DNA of 64,000 nt from Leucogyrophana mollusca (Eukaryota > Basidiomycota > Agaricomycetes > Boletales). Positions 47,970 through 59,100 of the stretch are shown in pieces. Made by a program: the position numbers and the translations under genes. A model generated the notes under the pieces. That model saw nothing but the letters and a program-made list of their open reading frames with translations. It searched no databases and was not told the DNA's origin. How positions within the stretch are numbered: the stretch's first letter is position 1; every line of letters starts with the position of its first letter. The stretch covers positions 62,001 through 126,000 of the forward strand of contig MU266349.1 in the NCBI GenBank assembly GCA_021014945.1, written 5' to 3'.

Positions 47970-49251
47970 TTAGGTTTTATGTGAGCCACGTACGGTTTGT
48001 TCCCAAAGAGCGACACGCATCGACAATGCGTTCACGTTGTCTTCGGAGAATATAGCAGGGCGATCAACCGAGGCGGTACTTCTCCGCCACACTACCTCGT
48101 CCACAGAGCGCAGGAAGTCTACGGAACGTCTGATATCCTCAACGCTTTGTGGCTGTTGTGATGCGGGCAGGGTGGTAAAGCGATCATCGCCACTTTGTGC
48201 GACTAGAACAGACGGTGGAAATGCGAGGGCCCGTGACAGATACTAAAAGCATCCGAATATCAGTCGGCTCCATATTCTCTGGTTTGAAAGGAGGATCACA
48301 GACACAAAGAATTGACTTGGCCTCGAATTCTGATAGTTTCGCTATCTCTCCGGGAAATTGCGGATCAATTTCACTGGAAACCTCCACCTGCACCGCGCTC
48401 GGCGTGGTCTTTTCTGGCACGGTTGATGGATGTCGCCCTGGAATGGCGGATGCAGGAAGCATTGAGGGCACCCGTCGGGGAAGGCGCTCCGAGACCAGCA
48501 TCTGGAGGTCATCATATCGCCGGCGAAGATCTTCAACCTCAACGTTTGCACGTGAGAGCGCATCATTGAGCTGGCTGAAGTCAAGCGGACGGATCAATGG
48601 ATCCATAGTGACAGCCTACACGAGGCGAAAGATGACACTAGCCAGGTGAGGAGCGAGGAGGGGTCAAGGTGGACTTACGGTGGAAGAAGGCGCGGAAGGT
48701 AGAGTTGTCTTGTCTAGGTCAGTATTAGGTGATAAGATACCAGATGCACCCTGAAATCGGGACCATCAAAAAGGGATATTCCAGGAGAACTGGGGACTGG
48801 GGCTCACATCGTGGGAAACGTCAAGCACAGGGACAGGTGCAGAATGACGATTTTCCGCAGGCGGAGATGTGTTCCCTGGTTCGACTTCCTAGATGCTGTC
48901 TATTAGGCCCAGGCAGTTTCGCGTTTTGACACGACTCACAGACGGAAGGGGTCCTGTGATCTTACTGCCGGTGTTCGTGCCAGTGTGTTTTATTGCATCC
49001 TGTGCATCTTCCTCAGAAACTCGGCGTTGCCTGGAGAACATGGAGCGAATCTTGTCAAAATCGAGTCTCCCTGATGCATCCCTCAATACCAGTCTCTGGG
49101 CCTCATTCGATGTGGTGGCCGGGTCCTCGAGCGGATCGTCCGATGCGAGGAGATCGATCAGAGCGTCAAATGATGCATTTGGGCCTGCTGCATTCGTTAC
49201 GAGGATTGGGGTACTTGGTTCAGAATGGACGTCGGAAAGATCTGGAGTCAT
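47970..49251 (-). CDS. Coiled-coil protein of unknown function
   Basis: Not recognised but convincingly coding. From ATG 49251 (MTPDLSDVHSEPSTP) the exons read FDALIDLLASDDPLEDP, LDFDKIRSMFSRQRR, EVEPGNTSPPAENRHS, GILSPNTDLDKTT, MDPLIRPLDFSQLNDALSRA followed by a coiled coil (VEVEDLRRRYDDLQMLVSE), then FEAKSILC joined by an intron ending gcttttag to YLSRALAFPPSVLVAQSGDD and VEDIRRSVDFLRSVDEVVW. It ends shortly after ALSMRVALWEQT; unspliced reading stops at 47970. All introns have GT-AG ends. Acidic N-terminus, no membrane helix in this part. An upstream membrane ORF (49384-49599) could be its first exon. Confidence 0.5.
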
Positions 49252-49383
49252 GGGACGGACCAAGCAGACTAAATCAACAACGAGAATCAATCCGCGGGAC
49301 GAGGTTGACTGACGGCAGAAAGGCGAGTAAAACGAAGCTGTGTCGGTAGAAAGTTCAAAAGACGTCTTAGCGGCGGCGGCTTT

Positions 49384-49599
49384 TCATTTGGCACGTTCAA
49401 TCGGTACCTGCTCCGAGGGTACAAGCATTACATTTGGTGCCCCGTCCTTCAGCTTGATGGCCAGGCTAACCTGGGGCTGGGTCAACTGCTTCCTCCAACT
49501 GTACATCAAAAACCTCGAAAGTAATGGTAAAATTACAAGTGTTGTGGCCAAACCAACTATGGGCATGTCTAAATATAAGCAGTCAACCGTAGATACCAT
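49384..49599 (-). CDS. Short membrane ORF, gene or first exon, unknown
   Basis: A 71-codon frame from ATG 49599 (MVSTVDCLYLDMPIVGL) encodes one hydrophobic helix (PIVGLATTLVILPLLSRFLM) followed by a basic, then polar tail ending IERAK. It may be an independent small membrane protein or the first exon of the coiled-coil gene downstream, since GT donors occur right after the helix (gtttttg) and further on. No family recognised. Confidence 0.3.
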   Translation of the reverse strand: MVSTVDCLYLDMPIVGLATTLVILPLLSRFLMYSWRKQLTQPQVSLAIKLKDGAPNVMLVPSEQVPIERAK

Positions 49600-49707
49600 A
49601 AAGAAATAACTTGGTCGCCTCGACGCGAGGCAAATGGTCTGTGTGATCCGTGTAAGTACCTGCCATATGCCACGCCATTAATTAAAACAGACGTACTGGG
49701 CTCTGAT

Positions 49708-50273
49708 TCAGTGGATCATTGCGATGTACCAGGTCGCAAGGTAGGACTGAAGTACTCGGTTGGGATCAATACGAGACAGAGGGGGTGGTGGTGGTGGTGC
49801 CGCTGGCACAGTGCTGAAGCGAGGCCAAGATGCCGTTGTCTCGATGTGAGGATTTCTCGATGGGCGGATAGGACGATGTTGACCTTGTACTCGTCCCAGC
49901 GGAGCTAGATTGTGGCAGTAGACATAATTAGAGGAGATCGACGTGTGGGAACACTAATGAACAGACCTTGTTGTGGTCGCGCTGCCGTAGAGCGTGCGCC
50001 TCGTGGGGGAAACGAGGGGTGGGAGAAGTGCAGGGTCCGGATGGACGAAAGAAAGACCAGAACTGTGGTGCGGGGGCCCAAAAGTATCGATCAAATTGGC
50101 AAATGGCGCATAATGACAGCGACAACAACCCGTAACCTACCAAAGCCAATAAGAATACCAAAGATGATCGGCCACTGCAAGCTGACCACGATATCTATGT
50201 TATCAGACAAGTCGCGAGACGTGATATGGAGATGGATGACAACCGATGACGCTAAAGGAGGCATGGCAGCCAC
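49708..50273 (-). CDS. Small single-pass membrane protein, proline-rich tail, unknown (array member)
   Basis: Three exons, about 140 residues. ATG 50273 gives MAAMPPLASSVVIHLH; exon 1 ends SLQWPIIFGILIGF. A phase-1 intron (gtaggt to caccacag) continues VLVFLSSIRTLHF, completing the membrane helix, and HPSFPPRGARSTAARPQQ. A second phase-1 intron with acceptor aatctag leads to the tail PLGRVQGQHRPIRPSR and FSTVPAAPPPPPPLSRI, ending at 49708. The QW residue pair at the start of the helix, the mid-helix phase-1 intron and PPPLxRI are shared with the gene at 44529-45109. Function unknown. Confidence 0.48.
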
Positions 50274-53200
50274 GATCGAAGGTTAGGAGGATGCTCTGTG
50301 CCGTCAAGTTCGACAAAATCCTATATATACCCCAATTCCAACGCCGCAGAAAGTGTTGCAAACACGTGTGATCAATAAGGTGGCTGCCAACCTACAATAA
50401 TAGTGCGGCCCAACACGACACCACAGGTGGCTTTATAACTTGTCTTGTCTTCGCTCCTAAGGCCCTGCTTACCGAGACTTGATCTCGGAGTGTGTTAGTA
50501 AGGCATCAGACAATGGACCTGGGAAAGTGCGCACGTCTGTGTATTATCTAGAGGCCGGGCGGCTATGCGACAGTCGGCAACTAGCGTCCAATCATTGTAA
50601 AGAGCAAGCAACAGACGAGGTCTTCGACTTGTCCTATCTACTCGTCCCATATAGCCTGCAGGCTTCGAAACAGATCATTGGACCCTAGCAACTGTATTGT
50701 GAATAACACTTCGTGGCTTGGTCAGAAATCGCAGTAAAATCCGATCCTGCTTTCTAGAAGGTGTGGCTGTGGTGAAGGGTCTGACGTCGATACATCATCT
50801 TCAAAAAGCCAGTGTACTGATTCAGTGGCACGCCAGGGCCGCGAGTGTGAGACGCAAGGCAGAAGGCTCTGAGACTACGGAACCCGTACATCACGGACAG
50901 CTGGTTTAGACAGGGACGGTTTGACGTCAGGGACCATCAACGAGGCATGACAGAATCAACCCACCATGTCCTTCTACGATTACTGTAAGTCGGTCAAGGC
51001 CCTGTCAGATAAATTCCCGCGCTGTGCACCAGATGAACCGTTTTGTGAGGCTTCTCGGTGCATGGGTGCGCTGAGAGGGTGCCTAGAAAGCGAGTTCGCG
51101 CAACTTAATCTCCAAGAGCGGGTGTAGATGGTCGGTGCGGAACATCTGGCACGCGAATCCATTCGGATTTGTTCCGGACTATTGTCTCGTGAGAGGGTGG
51201 TATTGGCGTGCACGGTGTAACTGGATCCAAGGATGAGCGGGCATCTCATTCTGGCACGAGTTCGGGTGGCAGATAGTCCCTGTCTGCAGTCGACTTGTGG
51301 AGCGCGGAACCAAGGCTCTGCGACGGCCCATCCCACGCGACGGGAACGTGCAGGATGTCACAGCATCGACAATCCCTAGAGCAATGCGGGCCACCATGTC
51401 GACAAAACTTTAGGATTCAAAAGGCGAATCTTACCCATTATAACATGGGGAAAGAATGTCGGAGGAATCTTTCTCCGAGGCGTAATGTGCTTGTAGCGCC
51501 GTAGCGTCTGCTTGCAACACTGAACATGATGTCAGGGACTGCTTCTAACTGCGACTTTGTTCAGAAGCAACGAGGCAGTATGTCATCCACAACGGTAAAA
51601 GCGGGGCAGCGATTGCACCGCCGCGAAGGAGTTATTGGGATGCGGCGTCGTAGAATCCACGGACCAGGTCCTGGAGGACCCAACGGCAACCATAAACACT
51701 CCACATGGAGAAAAGCTGTCGAGGTGACGATCTTCTATCGGCAGTGCCCAGGATTCACGGGTGAAGATGTTGCTCGGTGCATAGCGTGTGAGTAGACCAT
51801 GCTGGATCGAGGTATCGCACGTCGTCACACGGCAGGGCGTATCAATTCGTTGAGATATCGATCACATGGCAGTAGTCCAATAACGGATATCCGAGCAGGT
51901 CGGTCACGTACACAAGCCTCGCAGGCCTCAGATTCTTCGAAAGGGAGAGATGCTTTGTCATTAATGAGATTGATGCGACAGGATGAAAATATTACCAGTA
52001 GGGAATTGCCGCTTGTACGTCGTAATGGAAAAAAACACAGGACCGCCAAAGGACCGCGGGGAAGAAGACACAGCACGGACAGTCATCGTCACTTAAGCTC
52101 TCCGTGCCGAAGGTCGATCCTCGCCCCTTGATCTTGATGTGCCACATCACCACCTCTACGCAACTGCGGAAGTTCGCGGAAGCTCTTGGGTGATACGACC
52201 GCTGCGACGCGCAGTTAGAGAGCTCATTGGGGTTCCTCCCATGAGGACCATAGAAGATAACGACAGCGCGGAGAAGTCCAGTCTGAAGAATATTTTCGCT
52301 GGTCAGTTTCGACAGTGCCCCTCCATTTCGAGGACGTCACAAACATTTCCAAAATCAAAACTGACTCCCGCACTGCGGCCGGTAATATTTCTCCAAATAT
52401 GAACGGATAAGCCTTGAAGCAGCATCTAGTTCACTGTAATATAGGTGCGAGTTTGAGGAATAGCACGACTCTGCTTGGAGGGGTGTGACGTGACCGGATC
52501 GGCAATTACAGTCGCCAGCACGAGCCGAGAAATGACACAATCGATACAAAACGAGAGTGCAGCAAGGTGGAGCTGGACTAACGATGGGCGAAAGTGCGGG
52601 TAGGCTGTCTACTTTGAGGTTAGTGTTGCTTGGTTGGGCCGTTGGCACCCTAGAACGACAATTATGAGCAATCAATGAGAAGAATAAAAAGTTGAGTGTA
52701 CAATTTTTACGACTGCCCACGCGGAGCTGGCGCCTCGTAACTTGCGGTCGGCGGTAGCTCAGGGGAAAGCACTTCTCGACTTGATGATCCACAAGCATCC
52801 ATCTGGTGGTGGGAAACCCCGATGATAGAGCGACGAGCATTCCGTCCCCACAAGCAATGGGATCCCTCAGCATCAACGTCGCAAGGAGAACTGGGTCGGC
52901 AAAGTCGGAAAACCGTGATTGAGTCGCATCGAATCTTCTCAGTCGGTAATGTCGGAGAACCGTGATGAAGTCAGGCCGGAGTCATCCGATGTGCGCGATG
53001 ATGATCCTGTTAGAAGAAACGGCGGCGTTTGATATGACACGATCGCTGGATCCTCGAGGATGTGGCCCGATTGAGCTTGATCGACAACTCGGTGCACAAC
53101 TGCACTCATCAAGCAATCCACAAGACAAAGTTCAACGTTCAACTTTAAGCGCCGCGAATTCGTGTTGTAGGATAGCTTTCCCACGCTCTCAGCGATGAGC

Positions 53201-53626
53201 CCACACAACTTCAAGTTGTCGAGCTGCAGGCATATTGTCTCGTCCCCTACAAGGAGGGATCCCGCCCCACACTGAAGGTGTGCGTAGTCATCGCAAGGAG
53301 TGGGTCGGCGATTTTTTTTGTCCTTGACGAAAAAGTCTCGTGATGTTTGATTCCAGCATCAGAAAGGAAATTTGAGAGGCTACAAATACACGGATGATTG
53401 TACAAGTGTGAGGATATGGCATGCATAGATGATGGATATGATAAGACGATAAGGAATTTTGCCATCTATGATAGAGATTATCATTAGTAGTAGACTGAAA
53501 CTGTGTAATAATTTGATGCGGTTGCGAAGTAGGTCTGCAGGGTCCATTGAACCCATCAAGACCTCGGCCTCGTCTGTGATGATGCAAAGATGGCGCTATA
53601 AATAGCGTTTTCCCTCAATAACATTG
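50274..53626. other. Region of short coding-like fragments, no resolved gene
   Basis: Minus-strand stretches with coding character but no family match: 51583-51828 (FTRESWALPIEDRHLDSF), 51825-52076 (KASLPFEESEACEAC), 52355-52876 (ELDAASRLIRSYLEKYY) and 52939-53214 (GHILEDPAIVSYQTPPF). They may be exons of further unknown intron-rich genes. I could not assemble them. A tRNA D-arm-like string at 52750-52770 lacks a matching T-arm. Confidence 0.3.
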
Positions 53627-54119
53627 TTACAGTGGTGCCGGCCCACGGGCATGGGTGGGGGGTACTCGGATCTCGTAGAAGGGGGGCGTTCGGTGGTTTC
53701 TCTCTGCCGTGTTGGGAGCGACAAGGGTGAGCATAGGGGTGGTGACTGCAAACCGAGGTAGGGTAGCTGTCGTTAGCATGTGAGGAACTGCCAGGGTACG
53801 AAGAGAATGTGGGCGACCCCGTCCTCGTCGCTCTTGAGCTACGAACACAGCAAGGATAAAAAAGGTCATCAAGCAGGCCACGAGTGATAAGGGGGGACCC
53901 ACCTTCAGCGAAACGTATGCCGCCCAGAAGGCCCGCGCGCAGTCGCGGTAAGAGCCAGACGTGAGTAAGGCGCACGAACCAGCCTGACATACATGAGATT
54001 GAGCGCCCAGGTGACGGCCAAACACGAATAAACCACCTACTTAGTCCAATGATGAGACAAGTCGTCGCTCCCCACTGCACGCCAACGCTTGCCAGTGGTC
54101 GGGAGGTGGAGACAGACAT
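53627..54119 (-). CDS. Small membrane protein with PPFY motif, unknown (array member)
   Basis: Starts at 54119 (MSVSTSRPLASVGVQWG) with exon 1 hydrophobic end TTCLIIGL and an intron (gtaggt to tatgtcag) in the helix. Exon 2 gives WFVRLTHVWLLPRLRAGLL, then an optional intron (gtgggt to ttcgtag). The last exon is a polar tail with LPRFAVTTPMLTLVAPN and RTPPFYEIRVPP, which contains one PPxY motif, stopping at 53627. If the optional intron is retained, the frame instead reads a clear helix (VACLMTFFILAVFVAQ). The QW before the helix echoes the genes at 44.5 and 50.2 kb. Splicing choice decides topology. Confidence 0.42.
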
Positions 54120-56100
54120 TATGAAGCTAGAAGCAATGGCAGGCATGGCATGACAGAGGATTGAGGAGACGGAGGTCAACTTGTTATATCGTATTCCCCC
54201 GGCTAGAAACCTAGATGAGATTGGGAACCGTTCGAGTAGCTCGATACGGAAGTGTTAGAGATTGTTGGCTATTCCGGGAGTGGCGAAAGCTGCGAACAGC
54301 CACGAACGGACGTCCCAAACCTACCTGAGAAATCCCACAGTCATGCGAGGCAGCCTCGTGCGAGAGTAGATCGGGATATCCTGTCCGATATGAATAGGTT
54401 TCACGAAAAAAGAAGGATGCACCTAGAGGTGTCAATTAGTCAGTGCGACCCTAGACAGCGAGCAGCCATCTCGACGAGGGGGGACAATCTAATCCTTGCA
54501 CTACTGCACAACATATACAAATTCCGATGGACTGAACCAGACTACAAATACGACGGCCGCAGGCTCGATATCTTGTGGAAGGTGGTCCATGTAGACTTTG
54601 TGCTTGAAACTACCCGCCCAACGGAGCCGTTCAGAGGGTTTCATGGAAGAGGTTTGGCGGTATCTCCGAGCCGCCAAAACGACAAAAAGGCAAAAAAGAC
54701 ATGGGAGGAGTTGCTGTGCAAGTATTTGTGGACGGAATGAGACAAGATAAATTCTCCACAGAACAACGTCCTTGATCGCCAGAACTTCGAGTAGGAATGT
54801 GATCTGCAGATGTGGTTCCGTATCCAGTCTGATGGCATTTCCGACGCCGGTCAAGAGGCGGCTTTCATTCCTAAAACAGTGAAGTCTGCCTAGAGAAAGG
54901 GAGTTGTTGCATGAGTTCGGGTAAAGTGACATGCATGGGAAATCCGAACGCCTTTCTGGTGAGAGCCACTCAGTCAAAAGTAGCTCGACAGAATGTGCCA
55001 CATTTCAGAAGCCGTGCTAAATATGGCTGTTTGACGGTGTACTGTTGATTCGCTGGATGTGCGTACCTGCAACTGCGGCGGAATCTTTTGCAGTTCTGAT
55101 AGTATGACATACCGAAAGAACGCTATATATACGGCAGAGGACTCGATGGATGTGCCTTGTGGAGCCGCGAAGTAAGAAGCTACAGTAGTTCGTCACTCCA
55201 AATTAAAGAGAACACTGCATCAGTTTTCACATTTACAACACACCATCAGCAGAAAGAGGCGGGACCCTGAGTGAGCCGCATCGCATATGAAGGGGTGATG
55301 GGGACAACGATAGAACGCATTCCGCACTGTCCGCATGTAACCTGAACCATGGTGCCTGCGCGCTTCACAACTGTGCGCAATTGTTGCGAACTTCCAAGCA
55401 TAATTCATGAAAGCGCTCGCTGCGAAACCGGTGAATGTCTTGCGTTACGGATGTAGTTGAATAGACACGCGCAGTCCCGAGATTGCCCGTCAATGCATCG
55501 CCTTGCCGTGTTGTGAATGTACCCGTACCTTCCTGACTTCCAGTCCTGTATCATACAGTAGGGCGAGTGCGCCCCTCGAGTTCTTATGTATCACGAAGAC
55601 GGCTTTCGTCCTTTCACCCTGCAGGTAAACCGGGGTCTGACTTGATCGTAAACCTTGAAAGTGCACTAGATGATATCGCCCCGTGCCTCACCGGTGAGGA
55701 ACTAGAGGGAAATACCGTAGCTAAGATTCAGATGACAGATTGTAGTTTCGGCTGCAGAATTAGACAACATGAGAGTCAAGGAGAACCAGCGACAGGGCAA
55801 GAAAGTGCCATCTCGACATCTGACCACAATGTTCACACGCGAGCCAAATAGTCGACCCTGTTGTCTCTTTACTGCTCTAACCCTCGGACTGCGCGACCTC
55901 GACTCACACGCGCTGGGTTTCCTCTTTTCGAAAGCGCGATTTCATCTGTCTTTCTGCGACTCGTTCGTTATTCTTTCCATATTCTGTCATAGGTTTGTCC
56001 CACACAAGATCTGCTGAGACGACGCTCGGACTTGTCACGCGTTTCATATTCGCTGAGCCAGAATTTATTGGCAGGCATCTTGCAGGACAATTTGAATGAA
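54120..56100. other. Long region without a recognised gene
   Basis: Contains a minus-strand open stretch at 54501-55001 with a hydrophobic piece (QLLPCLFCLFVVLAARRY) and a plus-strand one at 54252-54740, overlapping in opposite frames; neither has family support. The right end is the promoter and leader of the SET-domain gene. Confidence 0.35.
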
Positions 56101-59100
56101 ATGGTGCTGTCAAAGTCTGGCGGACGACAGACCTCGCCTGGCCCAAGCTGGGCTGTACTTGCAGGTAAGTCCTTACAAAGCCTCTCGTCAACGGACCTGG
56201 CTCAACTCCGTCTAGAACCTACCCCAACCAGTTCACCCTCTCCCTCAATGCGGTCTGACGTTGAAATGGGGGATGATGAGCAGGAAGAGGAGAGTCAGCT
56301 CGTGGATACCCCCATATCTACCCCCGGCGTGAAAAGGAAGGCAATTGAAAGTCCTCCTATTCGGGGCAGAGCGAAAGTTCCTAAGTTGCACGCGCCGAGC
56401 ATCACTGACCACATTTCCCTGTCCTCCTCATCTGACCGGGAGCCCGGGCCAAGCCGTACACAAGCAAGCAAGCTACCAAACACGACTTCCCGGGCGCCAT
56501 TCATGTCACAGCCCGCGCGACCGAGTTTACCAGTATCTCCGCGTCCCCGGCTCAATAAAGGGAAAGAAAAGGTTGTCGAATCTAGTCGCTCGAGCAGTGA
56601 CTCACTGGAGGGCGGTGCCACGCTTACGCAGAGAATCGTAAAGATAGTGGAGAAAGAAAAACCGAGGTGGGCCCGAAAGAGTGTCGCGGGGAGCAGTGGA
56701 AGGAAGGTTTCAAATCAGTCGCTTCTGCAACGGGCTCAAATGACCAGTAGGTTCTACACGCCAAATTTGTCGCATCATCCGTGTTCAATCTATCACAGGT
56801 GGATTGGGAGAGGGCACTCCATCTGCCGCGCAAACGCGCATCAGAAAAGGTCGGTTCTCCTAGTACACTCTACGCTTCCATCATCTTTATATTGGTGCGC
56901 TACTGTCAGCCCGTAGGAAACTGGCGTCTCAACGCCTGCCACGCCCAAGGGCATTAAACAGGGTCGTCGAGCTAACGGATTCTGACCAAGGCCCGCGAGT
57001 CATCGCGCCCCGACCATCTCTTCGCGCGACAATCGCAAGCTCAGACGACCCTATCGTTATCACGAGCGGTTCCGAGAAGGGTGCCACTGCTTCTAGGCGT
57101 CAACCCCTCACACAAGGTGTCCGTGTTCCCAACTCATCGCAAATGGCTCGCGCTCCCAGGCCATCCGGACCACCGCCAGCGAATGCTGAGGTCATAGTGA
57201 TCTCGGATAGCGACAGCGACACTGTTCCAGCTCCCCCTGTAAACAACAACGACCACAATGGTAACGATAACCTTCCTCTACCACCCTCACCCGCTGCCTT
57301 TGCAACTTTCGAACCTCTGCCACCGTCGTCTCCACCTGTTGCCGAGGACAACGGTAATAACTCCAACCTTGAAGGCCTTATGCGCTCGTCATCACCGGTT
57401 GAACCGCCTGCTCCCATTGATGACGATATCGATCACGGAGCGTGGGCGAGTGTGCCACTGCTGCCCCAAGCGCCCTCCATTGCGACTCAGAAGCTCGTTA
57501 ACACAGAATGCAGACAAGCAATTCCAGATGAACACAACGCAATCACCGATTGGCGAGGTGCTTACTCTCCGGAACCGCAGGGCGTCTTTGCGAGTGGTGA
57601 GGGACGCTCCACGGTCGAAGATGAATTGGCTATGGAAGCCGAAGAAGAAAGACTCGCCTTTTCGCTGTATATCAATGATCTTCCAGAAGACGATCAGGAG
57701 CAAGAAGTGGTACAAAAGGACACTAATGCAAAAGACACCCAAGTCGGCGAATCGGAAAAAGCAAATGCCGGTTGGCGGGCGTTTGGTGCCTCACCAACCC
57801 CAGCCGTTGGGATGTCTCAGCGAGAAGAAGACCGGACAATGGAGAACGTGCAGTTAGAAGAGCAGCCTCGCGAATGTATAACAGATCCAGACGCTCGTCT
57901 GCAAGATGCCGAAACCTCCCAGCACACCTCCCTAAAACTCCCACCTCGGGTCGGCTCGCCTCCGAGGATTTCGCTGCCTCGCCCACAAGCAGTCCCTCTT
58001 GGAGTTATTGGACAGTCAGTTCTCCCAAAGGCCACAAGCGCACCTATCCTAGGAGCCAGCGTGACTCCTACGGTAACTTCTCCAGCTTTCCCTCCAGCAT
58101 TATCTCGCTCTTCTACTATCCCGGATATATCAAAATTAAGAGTGAACACTGTCAAGGTGGTTGGGGAGAGTCTTTACAGCAACCAGTTTTTCGCGAGGCC
58201 GCTACAAGCTGGGTCAACGCTATGGCGCACGGCGACAATAAGTGACTCACAAGTCGTGACTGGTCTTGGAGGAGCATCGGCATCTCAGGCAAAGGTATCA
58301 GCTACTTCGTCAAGCGGAACGCGCTCGGTTCCAGAGTTAGCTCAACCCCCCGGGAACTTCCCACCGCTGGAACCCTGCCGGCCACTTTCAATCACGGCTG
58401 AACCCATAACGAAGCCCACTGTGACACCCGCCTCTGACTCTCCTTTGGTTGATTTGGATGACGATGTGATGGACACTGGTGACGACCGGGATCCGCCAGC
58501 GGATGCAGTTCACTTCGATGTCCCTGGTGTCCTAGTAGAGGAAGTAGCACCTGCTGTCCCGAACGTCACCATGTCCGGACAATCTGAAGCAGACGGTCCA
58601 ACCACTGGTGCAGGGGTGACCCCGGCTGAAGTTATCGCGACTCCTGCAACACATGGTGCGACGTCACAACCGGGCACCGGATCATCCTCTGCGCGGACAG
58701 GCGACCCGTCATCTACGCCGTCCGTTCCTCCGCCACTACGCTTCCCTCGCTTCCCTGCGTCGCATTCACTTCGTGTTTCGCTCACAGAGGAGCTTAACCG
58801 AGTCAGTGCTGTGCGGGGGGCTGCCATAGGTGCTCAGTCTCCTGTGCACAAGCCCCCGTCTACCAAACCTGCAGGACCTCCGATTAGCATTGACTTGACT
58901 CTGGACGACGACAGCGACGGTCCACCAGCTAAGGTGATGCCTACGAGCGCTCCTAACATGACAAATGGTGGTCGCGTTGAGGATCGATTGGGCCTCGGGT
59001 CTATGCATGTCCCGGTGCCCTCGGAACCATCGCATCTTCTGCTCGATGCTGCCCGTAAGAACATCGACAAGCCGCCAAGCCTCGACGCAATTCGTGCTTT

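Noticed and set aside
52745..52815. tRNA-like string (gtagctcaggggaaagc)
   Set aside because: Matches an A-box, but no B-box (GGTTCGAxxCC) or T-arm follows at the right distance and no acceptor stem pairs.
54252..54740. 162-codon plus-strand frame
   Set aside because: Overlaps a 166-codon minus-strand frame. Neither has domain, splice or homology support, and composition is not gene-like.
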